A stretch of DNA of 24,438 nucleotides from Pelargonium nanum (taxonomy: Eukaryota > Streptophyta > Magnoliopsida > Geraniales > Geraniaceae), in assembly GCA_036897485.1 (NCBI GenBank), contig JAYMTF010001301.1, positions 1-24,438 on the forward strand, given 5' to 3'. Shown piece after piece: positions 1-10,094 of this stretch; the first letter of the stretch is position 1; each line of letters begins with the position of its first letter. Below the pieces are notes generated by a model. It was not told the origin of the DNA and did not search any database. It was given only the letters and a program-made list of their open reading frames with translations. Made by a program: the position numbers and the translations under genes.

Positions 1-35
1 ATATGAAATGAACTCCCTCAAAAGTAAAAAAGAAT

Positions 36-290
36 ATGCTCCAAAATGGCCCCTTTTGTATCTATTTTATGCTAAATTGGTCCTCAATTTGATTTTGTTC
101 TAATTAGTTCCATTAGCATGGCAACCAATTTGATTTTGTTCCAATTTAGTCCCCTTATATCCATTATGTTCCAAAGTTGTCACCCTGTCATATGTGTAAT
201 TGAGGACCAATTTGGCACAAAGCAAATACTAAGAAACTAAATTGGAACAAAAATCAAATTGGGAACCATTTTGAAACATTCTCCTAATAA
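36..290. repeat. degenerate foldback (MITE-like) repeat
   Basis: The left half (about 36-115) reads as an imperfect reverse complement of the right half (about 200-290). Both halves carry blocks of the type CCAAAATGG, CTAAATTGGTCC and CAATTTGATTTTGTTC. A second direct copy of the last block lies at about 128-155. This is the layout of a decayed short foldback or MULE-type non-autonomous element. No target duplication or clean terminus could be fixed, so the family is uncertain. It lies just upstream of the small gene at 491 and contains no credible ORF. Confidence 0.45.
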
Positions 291-389
291 AAAATACATC
301 CACTTATGTGTATGCAGAATAAAACAGGACAAGTAGTAATAAGAAAAATGTTGCACTAGAAGTTCTTTACATTGGCTAAAGACATCAGC

Positions 390-494
390 ATGGCTTTTAC
401 TGCAACTAGTTTCGTCTTTTATTCAAATATTGAACAAAAACACAACATGTTTAATAATTGTGTTTGTGTTGGCTTTTCCTCAAACGAAAGATGA
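390..494 (+). other. candidate upstream ORF overlapping the start of the next gene
   Basis: An ATG at 390 in a good plant context (A at -3, G at +4) opens a 34-codon frame. Its TGA stop at 492-494 overlaps the ATG at 491 in an ATGA arrangement. If the transcript begins upstream of 390, this uORF would compete with the downstream start, whose context is weaker (A at -3, A at +4). If transcription begins between 393 and 490 it has no meaning. No TATA box decides between these cases. The peptide has no recognisable features. Confidence 0.25.
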
Positions 495-1334
495 AGGGAG
501 TTGCAATTGATGTTGCCCTTATTCTATGCTTCCTCTCTCTTAGCTTAGGCGCAATATATTTGGACGAGAGGTGTAAGGTTGTGAGTGAGATAGAGGAGGT
601 GAGATGAAACCAAATTAGAGAGGAGAGGCGTGTGAGAGTATAGATTAAGTGATTAACCTAGGTTGTGATTTAAAACTATAATACTATCAGTTTAGCTTCT
701 ATAGTGTCATCATGTCAACACGAACACGACACGATTATAGATGAGTTGGGTCCAAACTTAAATGGTGTCGTGTTACGTGTCACATGCTGTGTTTCAAATT
801 ACCAACTCTGTTGGGAATGATAAGAGGTATATTTGGAAAGTATTGTGCATTTTTAACATTGAAATTGTAGAATCACACTTATTTTGAAACAATTTTTTTT
901 CTTATAAAACGACACTTGATCAGAAATGGAAGTAGAATCTATTTATTTTGAATGGGGTTGAGGTGGGGTATTAGTTTTGAGACAATAGTTGTGAACTTGG
1001 AGTATTATTATGCTGAAACTCTGCAATATTTTACCAGGAATTTGACTCGAAGCAACAGCTACGTGTTCAGGAGAGAAGGTTAGTGTCTAATATGTTTAGT
1101 CCTCCTACTGCTAACCAATCTTGGAGAAAAGTTTTAAGCATGGGCAATCTTCTGAACGGCCACGAACCAATCCTCAGAGAGATCGTATTTTCCATGCGTG
1201 AAAAAGTTACTGGTAATCACTATGCATCCCGCACTCCTTCTGGTTTTCAACAAGAGATCGAAACATACAGAATGTATATATGTGGAACCTCAAATGATCT
1301 TCGAGCAGCACTGTCTGTTGCCTCTTGCGACTGA
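491..1334 (+). CDS. two-exon gene for a small single-pass membrane protein of unknown function
   Basis: I do not recognise this protein. Exon 1 is 491-598 (36 codons) and ends at a strong donor, GAG|GTGAGA. Exon 2 is 1038-1334 (98 codons plus TGA), after an acceptor TTTTACCAG. Both junctions are phase 0, and exon 2 stays open through the whole run. The product has 134 residues. Residues 4-24 are a hydrophobic membrane anchor or signal-anchor. Residues 25-52 are charged and likely helical, and this helix continues smoothly across the splice (SEIEE|EFDSKQQ). Residues 53-59 are SNMFSPP, followed by a mixed helical region with SRTPSGFQQEIETY at 100-113. ATG 491 is the first ATG in its frame after the in-frame stop at 455-457. 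The 439-bp intron holds an unrelated short repeat. It could instead be a decayed gene fragment, but there is no internal stop in either exon. Confidence 0.6.
712..800. repeat. short inverted repeat of the ACACGACACG type in the intron
   Basis: Within the intron of the small gene, a block ACACGAACACGACAC near 719-733 is followed about 30 bases later by its near reverse complement GTGTCGTGTTACGTGT (about 765-780). Simple CGTGTCGTG blocks of this kind are widespread decayed repeats in plant genomes. No ORF or target duplication is visible. Confidence 0.35.
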
Positions 1335-1623
1335 ATCGTGCTTAAACAAGGTACATTTCTTGGACTTTATTTGTTCTTATATGTATCCTGAATTGGATTA
1401 TTCGTTATTGAACATCCCATGAAAATTATATTCTTTTTGTGTTTATTAACATTGAAATGAAATGATGAATTGTTATCTCTAGCATTTGAGAATGATTTTT
1501 TTTTATGGGCATTGTAAATTCTATCGAGAGGGTGAGCCCTAGCACGAGTTTGGGAAATAGTCTCTCTGCAAAAGCTGGGATTACGTGTATAGAAATATAG
1601 AATGACCTAATCTGATGCAGTAG
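1335..1623 (+). other. downstream flank / probable 3' UTR of the small gene
   Basis: This stretch of 289 bases after the stop codon is AT-rich with no convincing coding sequence. A donor-like AAG|GTACAT at 1348-1355 could start a 3'-UTR intron, but no matching acceptor was singled out. No canonical AATAAA signal stands out. The opposite-strand open frame here has no coding character. Confidence 0.3.
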
Positions 1624-2154
1624 ATGGGACACCGTTGAAGGCTTCGACGGTGATTGTCAACAGATTGGGTCGAGATTCGCCCGGTCCAAGTGAAATGGGC
1701 CAACGAACACGACCACATGGTTTTGCTGTGTGCCTAGGTCATATTTTTGCGTTTTGGTCATTTTCTTATTATTTTTGAAAATTTTCGAGTGAATGACCAA
1801 AACGTCCCTCAACCGAGCTTAGAATGTGAAGTATGGCAAAAACTGGGAATGTGTGCAAGATGACCCTTTTCGAATCTGATGTATTAAGCGAAATGGGATA
1901 AGTTGTATTAGAGTTCCGACCCATCAATACACAAGGCTTTGCCTTGTACCTAAGCCGAATGTTCGTGTTCTAAGCTGTTTGATGGGCATTCTGGTCAACT
2001 TTATATTTTCAGGAAAAAAAACAGTAAAAGTGACTAAAGCGCCCCTCAAACGAGCTCAGAATGCAAAACTACGGCCTAGGCATAAAGTCTTGTGGCATTA
2101 CCCGTTGGCTCGTTCAGCCTGAACCATGCGAATCTCATCCCACTGGTGTCCCAT
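1624..2154. mobile_element. composite foldback (inverted-repeat) element with ATGGGACACC ends
   Basis: The element begins ATGGGACACC at 1624 and ends with the exact reverse complement GGTGTCCCAT at 2145-2154. Each arm is about 120-145 bases and imperfect. Shared blocks include GAGATTCG, a GGTCCAAG-type block, GGCCAACG, GCCTAGG and TTTTGCGTTTTGGTCA in one sense, and CAAACGAGCTCAGAATGC, GCCTAGGC, CCCGTTGG and GCGAATCTC in the other. Between the arms lie further copies of both arm types (about 1785-1890 and 1900-2010), so the order is left-right-left-right, as if one copy were nested or duplicated in another. There is no ORF of transposase size. No clear target duplication flanks it. A related half-copy lies at 6240-6394. 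The superfamily is unassigned. Confidence 0.6.
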
Positions 2155-2280
2155 AAATCCTCGGCAAATTGCATCAAAAATTGATGACTTATCTAGGGTT
2201 GGAGAATGTTCAGAGACTGTCTAGGGGCTATAATTTTGAAATCTGGACTAGAAACCAAAAGAGAAAAACACATTGGTAGG

Positions 2281-2329
2281 GCCAAACCAATTGTATGCAT
2301 ATACTGTATATACATACAATTGGTTGGGC
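2281..2329. repeat. near-perfect 24-bp hairpin
   Basis: Arms 2281-2304 and 2306-2329 pair with two mismatches around a single-base centre at 2305. The core includes CAATTGTATG and its complement. The hairpin is short, with almost no loop. It is more likely the relic of a tiny foldback element or a cruciform-forming palindrome than a miRNA precursor. Confidence 0.6.
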
Positions 2330-5300
2330 TAGCTTAGCATCTTAGATTAAATATTAGACTTGTTTGATTTGTATTTTCATACGAAGGACAGAGACAAAGG
2401 AAAAGGCATTGGGCATGCACTCATGACAAATTTTATACCCTACTTGGATAAGTTTTGATTCCTACGAAATCTTTCTAGAGACCACTTGAAAATTACATTT
2501 CAAGCACTTTATTTATGTTGACAGTGAAATAAATTGTAATCATCTATGGCACCTGAAACAGAACTATAGGATAATTGGATGAGTGAAATAGTGAGATGCT
2601 ATCCAAAATATATGTTTGTATGCTTGTCTGTTAGAGTTGACTATTTTGGATTTGAATTTGTGGACACCCGAAACCTGACCAGTGTTTTTTGGGTTCAGAA
2701 TTGGATAAAGTATACCTAGTCCATTTTTTAGTTTAGTAAGCCCATACGAACCCACATCTCTTGTGGGGCGAGTTCAAGTTGGGTTTTCTCAAGTTGAACC
2801 TGAAAAAACTCAACTAATTTAATATCTGAATTGTCAGCTCAAAGTATTGGTTTATGATTGATAGTGCATACTTCAAGGTTAAAACCATCATATTTTTCAT
2901 TGCTTGTCCCAATTTTACTATTGAATTTGTTTGGCACCCTTTATATTTCATGATTTAGTTCCACACTTCCACTTGTCGAGAGTTCGAGTTAGAAAGATTG
3001 GGTCTTTGCAACAACACGAGAAAGGTTGTATACATAAATGATCCTCTCCGATGATAGCGAAAATTATATATTTATATACACTCACATATATGTTAACCAA
3101 GCTACTTCCTAATATATATTTTTGTGACAATAATCCAAAATGGATGTTGTTGGTTGATGAGGTATCAAAGTTTTCATGGGATCTCTGTCTTAAGATTCTT
3201 TGCTATGATATGATGTGAATGAGAGTACAAAAATGCAATTGGACGGCTGTGATTCACTCATTGCAATTTCATAGATGTGCTTGTGGGGTTTTTATCATAT
3301 TTATGATAGCATCTGAGTCAAGCCAAGCTTTCATGACTTTTGGGTCATTTTCACCAGAAATTGAAAATACAGACCCTACATGGAAACACCAGATATAAAT
3401 GAGTGAGTGAATGGGTTTTTGGGTTGGGTGGTGATAATAAATAAGACAAAACAAAAGACAATAATTTATTTTATTTTCTTTGTAGTACAAAGACATGTAT
3501 ATTTGATATATGAACAAAACCCATAGGGTCTTCAATGCTACCAACAAAGATCATGCAATTACAATGCTATATCTTCTAGTTTTGAGCATTAATGCTTTTG
3601 GTGAGAGTGTGGTAGTAGCTCCAAAGATGTACAATTTCAAAGGAGAATTTCCTTTTTTGTGAAAGTGATTTCAATAATTTGGGTGTAGATGGATCCAACA
3701 AATGAATTGAAAATTTTATACTATTTATTATTTTATATTTATAGTTTCAATACTTTAGTTCAAACCATTACACCGAGTAGAATTACAAGAGCGACAAATC
3801 TTTCATGGTGAGCTTCTTAAAAAACGTTTCGTAAAACTTGATTTCAACTCGAAAGTTTAATAAGGTTAGTGTCAGTATCAAAATAAGTTTATAGAGCTCA
3901 AAATAATAATATATATCACGTCGCTGTTTGTTCTAGAAGCTATATATTTTGAACTAAAAATTTATTTGTATCAAAATTATTTCATATAAATAAAAATACT
4001 AATTAATTTTGTATTGAGGTTCATAATGTCTACAAAATGGGTAGGTTCTCATCACACCATTGTAGGTAAAACCAATAACTAAGCCATAGAGTGACATAAC
4101 AAAACCCATAAACAAATCATTTGTGAACTCTTTAGTGAATGTTTCAACATGTGTCATGACTTTGTAGTAAAGTATTTATTATCATATTATAAATTGGATC
4201 TTGTGGTTGAAAAAGAATAATTAATTATGGTCATGATCCTAACTATAATGCTCAACCCAATCATATATTAAAAATGATTTAAAGTGGTTTTATGAGCCTC
4301 AGTTTGAACCTCATATATTGTTTATCAATTTTGTGAATATATATAATGGTGAAATGATTTTTAGCTCTCATCATTTTGATTTGCTAGTGCACAAAGAAGA
4401 AATACAAGTGATTATACATCATGACTTTGAATAAATAGTAGGGAATGTGCCAATGAATTAGGAACCAAAAAAAGGATTAAAAAAATTAGAAATAGAACAT
4501 GTTATGTATTTTAAAATTATAATTTTAAGGTTCTTTTTTTTTCAATTGAGCTTATTATTTTTTTAAAAAAATTATGGCAAAGTAGTGATTTCATTATTAT
4601 GTTTTTTGAAATATTTCCACTAGTTATGATTGGAATCATTGTGTTGATAAATTTACGATAGAACTTAATAAATGATTGATCAACAAAAATTAGATCATAC
4701 AAATTAAATTACTAATTTATAACTTGAGCTGGTAAATTCGGCACTCAAAATCTTATAAATATTTTTGTTGTGTTACATAATACATAACCCGCACATTTTA
4801 CAAGTAAAACTTGAAATAGTATAGAATTCGTAATTCACAATACTCTCGTATCAAGTTCATATCAAATCTTTTTAATCCGAATCTAAAACAATCTCATCTT
4901 AAAAATAAGTAAATAAAACTAACTCAAAAACTAAATTGTTAGTCCTATCTAAACCTAATTAAGGTTTCTTTACTTGAATGATTAAAAGGAATAATTTTTT
5001 GGGTGGGGGTGGGTCCATTGATGTGGCTAGCTAGCTATGAAACTATATAATATAACTTTTTTTCCCTTTTTTATTAAATTCTTTTTTCTCTTTGAATTAG
5101 TAGTGTATAAAAATTATATATTATGGTTGTGAAATAGACATTTTATTTGTTGTGTTCCAATTAGGGCTACATATAATTTATAGAGTCTACAATTGCAGGT
5201 CGCATTGGATGCGTTTTCTTTTGCATTAATAAATGGAAAGAGATTGCATAGACCGTACGGTGTGACCACAATCAATCTTGTTCTTGCCTTCCTTTTACTT

Positions 5301-6239
5301 TTATTTATTTACATATATCTACAAAAATTATTTTTCAGATAATGTTTTTAATTTTAAAGATAAAATTATTATTTACATCCCATTAACCATTCCAATGATG
5401 CATAGGATCACTTGTCCTCTAATTTGATGGGTTGTATAATTGATCGAGTTGACAATTTGTATTTGCACTGAAAATTAGTAGTACGTGTTGTGTTTAAACA
5501 CACTTAATAAAATAAAAAATGTCAACTTGCTGATACTATTTATATATATCTTTAGAAAAAACAAAACAAAAATATTTTATATAATTAACATGAATTGGGT
5601 ACAATTTACTATATGCATCATGATTCATGATTGAGGTATGGATTTTTATATGAATTCATACATGGGCAGTGCAAGGCTCCATGTCTAATTGATTGTTATA
5701 TTTATTCCATATATATGATCTCACCTATAAATTTATATAAAAACAATTAAATTTAGAAACAATGGAAAAATAAGATAAAAATTAATTGGAGCATTATTTA
5801 TTTGGATAGTTTGCATACCAAATTCAATAATATTTAAAATACAATTATTAGTTGCACATAAATATTGTTATGTATGCTATTATTAACCAATATTGATAAA
5901 TAATTTGTTTGTTTTCTAAGAATACAAATTAGATGGAGATTAATTAACAATGTTTGAGACAAAAAGAAATTGAAGATAGTTTATTTATTTTTTGGTTTAA
6001 ATAAAACCTGTATTTTTAAATCACTTTCAATAAAATTCAAAATTACGATTCCCATTAAAAAAACTTTATAATAATATATACCATTTGATGCAAATCTTGG
6101 AAATGACATAAATCTTGTCAATTTTCTTGGTAAAATTCTCGAATCAAAACTATAAGTTAACAATTAAAAGAAGCCACTCATAAACTATTTAATTATAATA
6201 CTAGCTGAAAATAACATCAAACTAGAATATTAGATAAAT
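2330..6239. other. AT-rich intergenic stretch without recognisable genes
   Basis: I see no gene in these 3.9 kb. Open frames on either strand are short, AT-driven and lack any family signature, splice pairing or codon bias. A block at about 2640-2820 with repeated GGGTT and its complement (for example GTTGGGTTTT, AAGTTGAACC) looks like a decayed dispersed repeat similar in texture to 18830-19230. The rest is A/T runs and short homopolymers. Confidence 0.6.
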
Positions 6240-6394
6240 TGAACAAAATACCTTTAAACGAGCGCAAAATGCAAAAATACAATTTAAACACACGAGACAA
6301 ATAATATAGTATTTCTCGTTGTCCCGTTCTGCTTGGACAATACGAATCTCAACCCATTTTATCAACATCACTATCGAATCTTATTCGTATCCCA
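6240..6394. mobile_element. half-copy of the ATGGGACACC foldback family
   Basis: Read on the minus strand, this starts ATGGGATACG at 6394. It then follows the left arm of the element at 1624 block by block: a TTCGATAGTGAT-type block against TTCGACGGTGAT, ATGGGTTGAGATTCG against TTGGGTCGAGATTCG, TGTCCAAG against GGTCCAAG, and TTTTTGCATTTTG against TTTTTGCGTTTTG. Only one arm is present, so it is a truncated or half-excised member. It shows that the family is dispersed rather than a one-off local palindrome. Confidence 0.5.
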
Positions 6395-6507
6395 TTTTTT
6401 GTGTCATAATCATTCAATTGTCGTTTTGAAAGAAAATTTATTTAAAAGTAGCACCTATTAATTTATAAAAACTAGTATGACTAATAATTGTGCATTAATA
6501 TTTATTT

Positions 6508-7166
6508 AAATCCACAACCCTAATCATTTTATTAGTATTTAATATTGTTTGAATAACACTTTTCTCTCTCTTTTCTCTCTGGAAACCCTATCCGCCTTCT
6601 CTAGTTCCTCATCCACGAATTTTCTTTGAACCACCGGCGGTCCTTTTTGATCGGCGATAGTTCAATTTTCTCTTATTGAATAAACTCAGATCCTTCTGAG
6701 GAAAAAACGGGCTTTCTCATCAAGACGGTGAGTTTTTGTTTTCTTGTCATGATGGCAAGTTTGAGTTTTTTAGTTGTTTTGTGTGGAGTGTTGTGCGGCG
6801 GAGGTTGTCTCCGGTCGGGAGATGTAGGCGACTGTTAACATCATAGTAGAGTTCGAGTCGGAGGAAGTGGCTCACTTTATTCAGATCGAAGGGGAGGCTT
6901 CCGGTGCCAGTGCCTTTGGTTTGGTTTTCAGAGACATCCGGCTCATCTCGGGTAGTATTCTTGGTTTTTATTTTTTTTCTTCTGTTAGTGATTCTGCGAT
7001 TTTGTGACTCGAGCGCTTGCTTAGTCTGCGATTTATATGTCAGGCTCTGATAGTTGGTTTGGCATTCAGATCTCTTTAGTGATTGTAACTCTCTTGCAGA
7101 ATGATTTGATGCAATCTTTTTTTTAGCTCAAAAAAAATCCACAACCTAATCTATTTATTATTTATT
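6508..7166 (+). mobile_element. short LINE-like insertion between direct repeats
   Basis: A GC-richer segment of about 590 bases (6541-7134) lies between imperfect direct repeats. AAATCCACAACC at 6508-6519 and again at 7135-7146 are identical, and similarity continues for about 30 bases in total. The 5' part has CT-rich sequence and an AAACCCTA block (TCTCTGGAAACCCTATCCGCC type). The 3' part ends TTTAGCTCAAAAAAAA, which resembles the 3' tails of plant L1 LINEs. There is no ORF of reverse-transcriptase size, so it would be a heavily deleted or non-autonomous derivative carrying both ends. Alternatively it is a gene fragment: a donor-like GACG|GTGAGT at about 6726 and an acceptor-like CTCTTGCAG ending near 7099 could mimic a 5' UTR intron. 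The direct repeats and A-tail favour the retrotransposed reading. Confidence 0.5.
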
Positions 7167-9610
7167 CAAAAAAAAAATATGGACAAACAAGTTGTCTTGT
7201 CTGAAAATTATGATTGTCCTCGTATACCCTTTTTGTTTGAAAGTTTTGTTTTCATAAAAAATCACAAACATATTTTGAAATTTCACAACAAAACACAAAA
7301 CAACACACGAACTGAACTGAGGCTTTAATGAGAATCACAAGTAAAATTTGTCTTTGTTCTGACATTTGGAATCTCACTGCAACCAATATATATGTATCAA
7401 TTTTTAATTAAAACAAATGGTACCTCTTGTCTCTTTGTTTTACCCCACCATTTTAAACCACTACCCAATTGCATATATTATATATTTATTCATTTATGTG
7501 TGTCATTTTAAATTTAATTTGCACAAACATAACAAGTATTTTCCATATACGAGAAAATAAAATGAGACCTCTGAAACTGATATAGAAAGTCATGCACGGT
7601 CATATGTGAAAGAATCAATTGATCCAATAACACGAGAATAATCGAGAAAACTATATCTCTAATTGATCAGAATAATATATAACGTTGTAGATAAAAACAT
7701 AATGACGTGTTTTGACTGCATGTAGGAGTGATGTACAAAAATTGTTTCTTGAATATGTTAAATCTTACCCTAATAATTATTTTGTGATCACAATTGTATG
7801 CTATAAATCTATTAAAAATGACAATATTTTTTATTGATCAATTGATTTTTGAGACAATATTCATAATCAAAGAATCATCAAACAACAAAAGTGAAGTCAA
7901 ATTACACATAAATTAATGATTAATTAATCAACAATATAGCTTGATCAAGTTGTGTGTAATTTTATATATTCACGGACATAGGCATCACGAGAATTTGCAA
8001 CCCCACCTACATATTCATTTTTGTTTATACAATTTTGATACTTGCATATAGGATAATATAATTTGTTATTTATAATCAAAATACATCCAAAAAATAGTAC
8101 TATAATTAGGTTAAACGTTGAAGGTTTTGATTTAGTTCACTAAAAAAATCGTGTAATAATTATTTGTTGGAATTGATCGTACGTGATCACGATTTGTGAC
8201 AGATCAGTAACAATTAAAAATCGATCGATAATTAATAATCTAGTTGATGATGATTAATGTCGAAGACTCTATCATATAATCACTCAAAAGAATATGTGAC
8301 GAAATTCAATCGAGTTTTGATCACTGACCAATAAATTCAATAGCAAGAAAAAGTAGTTTTTGATATGTTGCATATTTTTCGGTGCTATATGTCGACGGTA
8401 AAACAACGACTGCAACTTCGGTCACTTTCGTTGTGCCATCGCTACTCAACAACAAAAATCAATCCACCGTCGATAACTGATGAGTGAAAAGATTATGTGG
8501 TTGTTTTTTTTGTTGAAGACACTTTTCAGAGTGAAAATATTATGTAGTAGTTGAAAATGTGTGAGCGATATTAATAATAAAATTATATCATTTTAATATG
8601 CTGACGCGTTATATATGTCGTTACGGGTCTTTTTACTAATATATAATAACAAGAATAAATCCAATTGAAATCACGTTAAAGAAGCTTTAGCATATATTAT
8701 AAATGATGCCTTTTTAGAGGCCATTTTTTTCTTGCTAGTTGTGATCTTGAACAGTTAAAAACAGGAGGGATTTTCAAATCTTTCAAGTATAACTCACTTT
8801 TAACACAATACTATGCATATGCTGATTCCATAACTATTGCAAAAGAAAAGTTAGCTTTCCTTACAACTTTATTATTATATATATTATCAAAAAAAACATT
8901 TTAGGATTTATGTGTCTCCTCAATTTTATATATATATAAAGAATCATTGCGTAAATAAGATTTTGCACATCGATTATAAACTACTAGCAAAACACATCGA
9001 TTCCTAGAGTTTAATTATGTTCAAATCTATAATAAGCTTGTATGCAATAACTAACTTCTCTCAATTTCATAAGTACGTGTTTTCTCGTAAAATATTGGCA
9101 TCACATACTATAAAACTCTCACGTGCACAATAAACTTATACATATAGTAAGTAAAATGTATATTGTTGAAACTTATATGGAGCATGATGTTGAAAATGAA
9201 ATTACCAATACATTTTATTAACGGTCGTATTAGTGTGTAAAATTTAACCGTTGGATCCGACCTCTTAAAAAAAATCTATAATCACTGGTAAATATTATAA
9301 TTGTCTAGTCACTTGATGTACATAATAAGAATTAAATACTGGAGGTGCCATATATGTCTTCTTAGTGCTTTTCATTGACAAATATTGAAGAGAGAATATA
9401 TATTTAGGGGCTTTTATTTGAATGAATGTGAAAAATACACAAGTCAAGTCAGTGATGCAATTGCAATGTGGTGAGTGTGTTTCCATATTTGGATTAGCTA
9501 TCTAAACATTTATATATATTGTTCACTTTGTCATTTCAATAAGTCATATCTTCTTATTTGTCAATCGTCATTATTAATTTTTTTAAATTATAATAATTTC
9601 ATTAATGTTT
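7167..9610. other. AT-rich intergenic stretch, nothing recognised
   Basis: No gene, RNA or intact mobile element could be supported in these 2.4 kb. A small inverted repeat around GTCGACGGT (about 8391) and ACCGTCGA (about 8467) is the only ordered feature, and it is too short to classify. Confidence 0.6.
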
Positions 9611-9836
9611 AAATTATATATATTACCAAGGCATGTTGGGTCAAGCGGTTGATGTGCTTTAGATTTCTTTTGAGGTCTCAGATTCGAGCCTCCTTGCCAA
9701 CGGTATGAGGTGAGATTTATGGGTTTAAGGGAAAAATTAACAACTAACAGGGTGACGCCCCCGCTAGGAGGTGAGAAACACAGGTCGTATAGGCCTGCTT
9801 GTCCCGTTGCTTATAAAAAAAAAATTATATATATTA
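9611..9836 (+). mobile_element. tRNA-derived SINE with perfect 15-bp target site duplication
   Basis: The insertion body is about 9626-9821 (roughly 196 bases). The sequence AAATTATATATATTA occurs at 9611-9625 and again, identically, at 9822-9836. Inside, TGGGTCAAGCGG at 9637-9648 resembles an RNA polymerase III A box with one mismatch to the core. GATTCGAGCC at 9681-9690 is a good B box, and the spacing of 32 bases is right for a tRNA-like promoter. The body ends in CCCGTTGCTTAT followed by an A-run. There is no ORF. The untouched duplication points to a fairly recent insertion. A-box, B-box, A-tail and target duplication together define a plant SINE; the family name is unknown to me. Confidence 0.85.
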
Positions 9837-10041
9837 TTTTTGTCTCAAAAAATTCAAGTAGCTAGGAATGTACCTAAGCAACTAGTATTACTATTATTCA
9901 ATAGGTACAATTTAAATTAAATAAACAAAAACATTAATGTTATGAACATTATTGTGGATTCAAATTCAATCCTTCCACAAACTAAAGACAATGCCCGTGA
10001 ACTTACATTTTTTAATTAATTTTTAAGTTATTTAATTGGAT

Positions 10042-10094
<53 letters not shown>

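Noticed and set aside
2281-2329. Hairpin considered as a miRNA precursor
   Set aside because: There is almost no loop, the total length is below 50 bases, and it does not match any conserved plant miRNA I know.
3269-3547. 92-codon minus-strand frame
   Set aside because: The composition is AT-driven with hydrophobic/Tyr-rich filler. I found no exon partner and no recognisable domain.
6721-7110. GTGAGT...TTGCAG pair read as a 5' UTR intron of a host gene
   Set aside because: No coding sequence follows the acceptor, and the block is framed by direct repeats and ends in an A-run, which fits an inserted element better.
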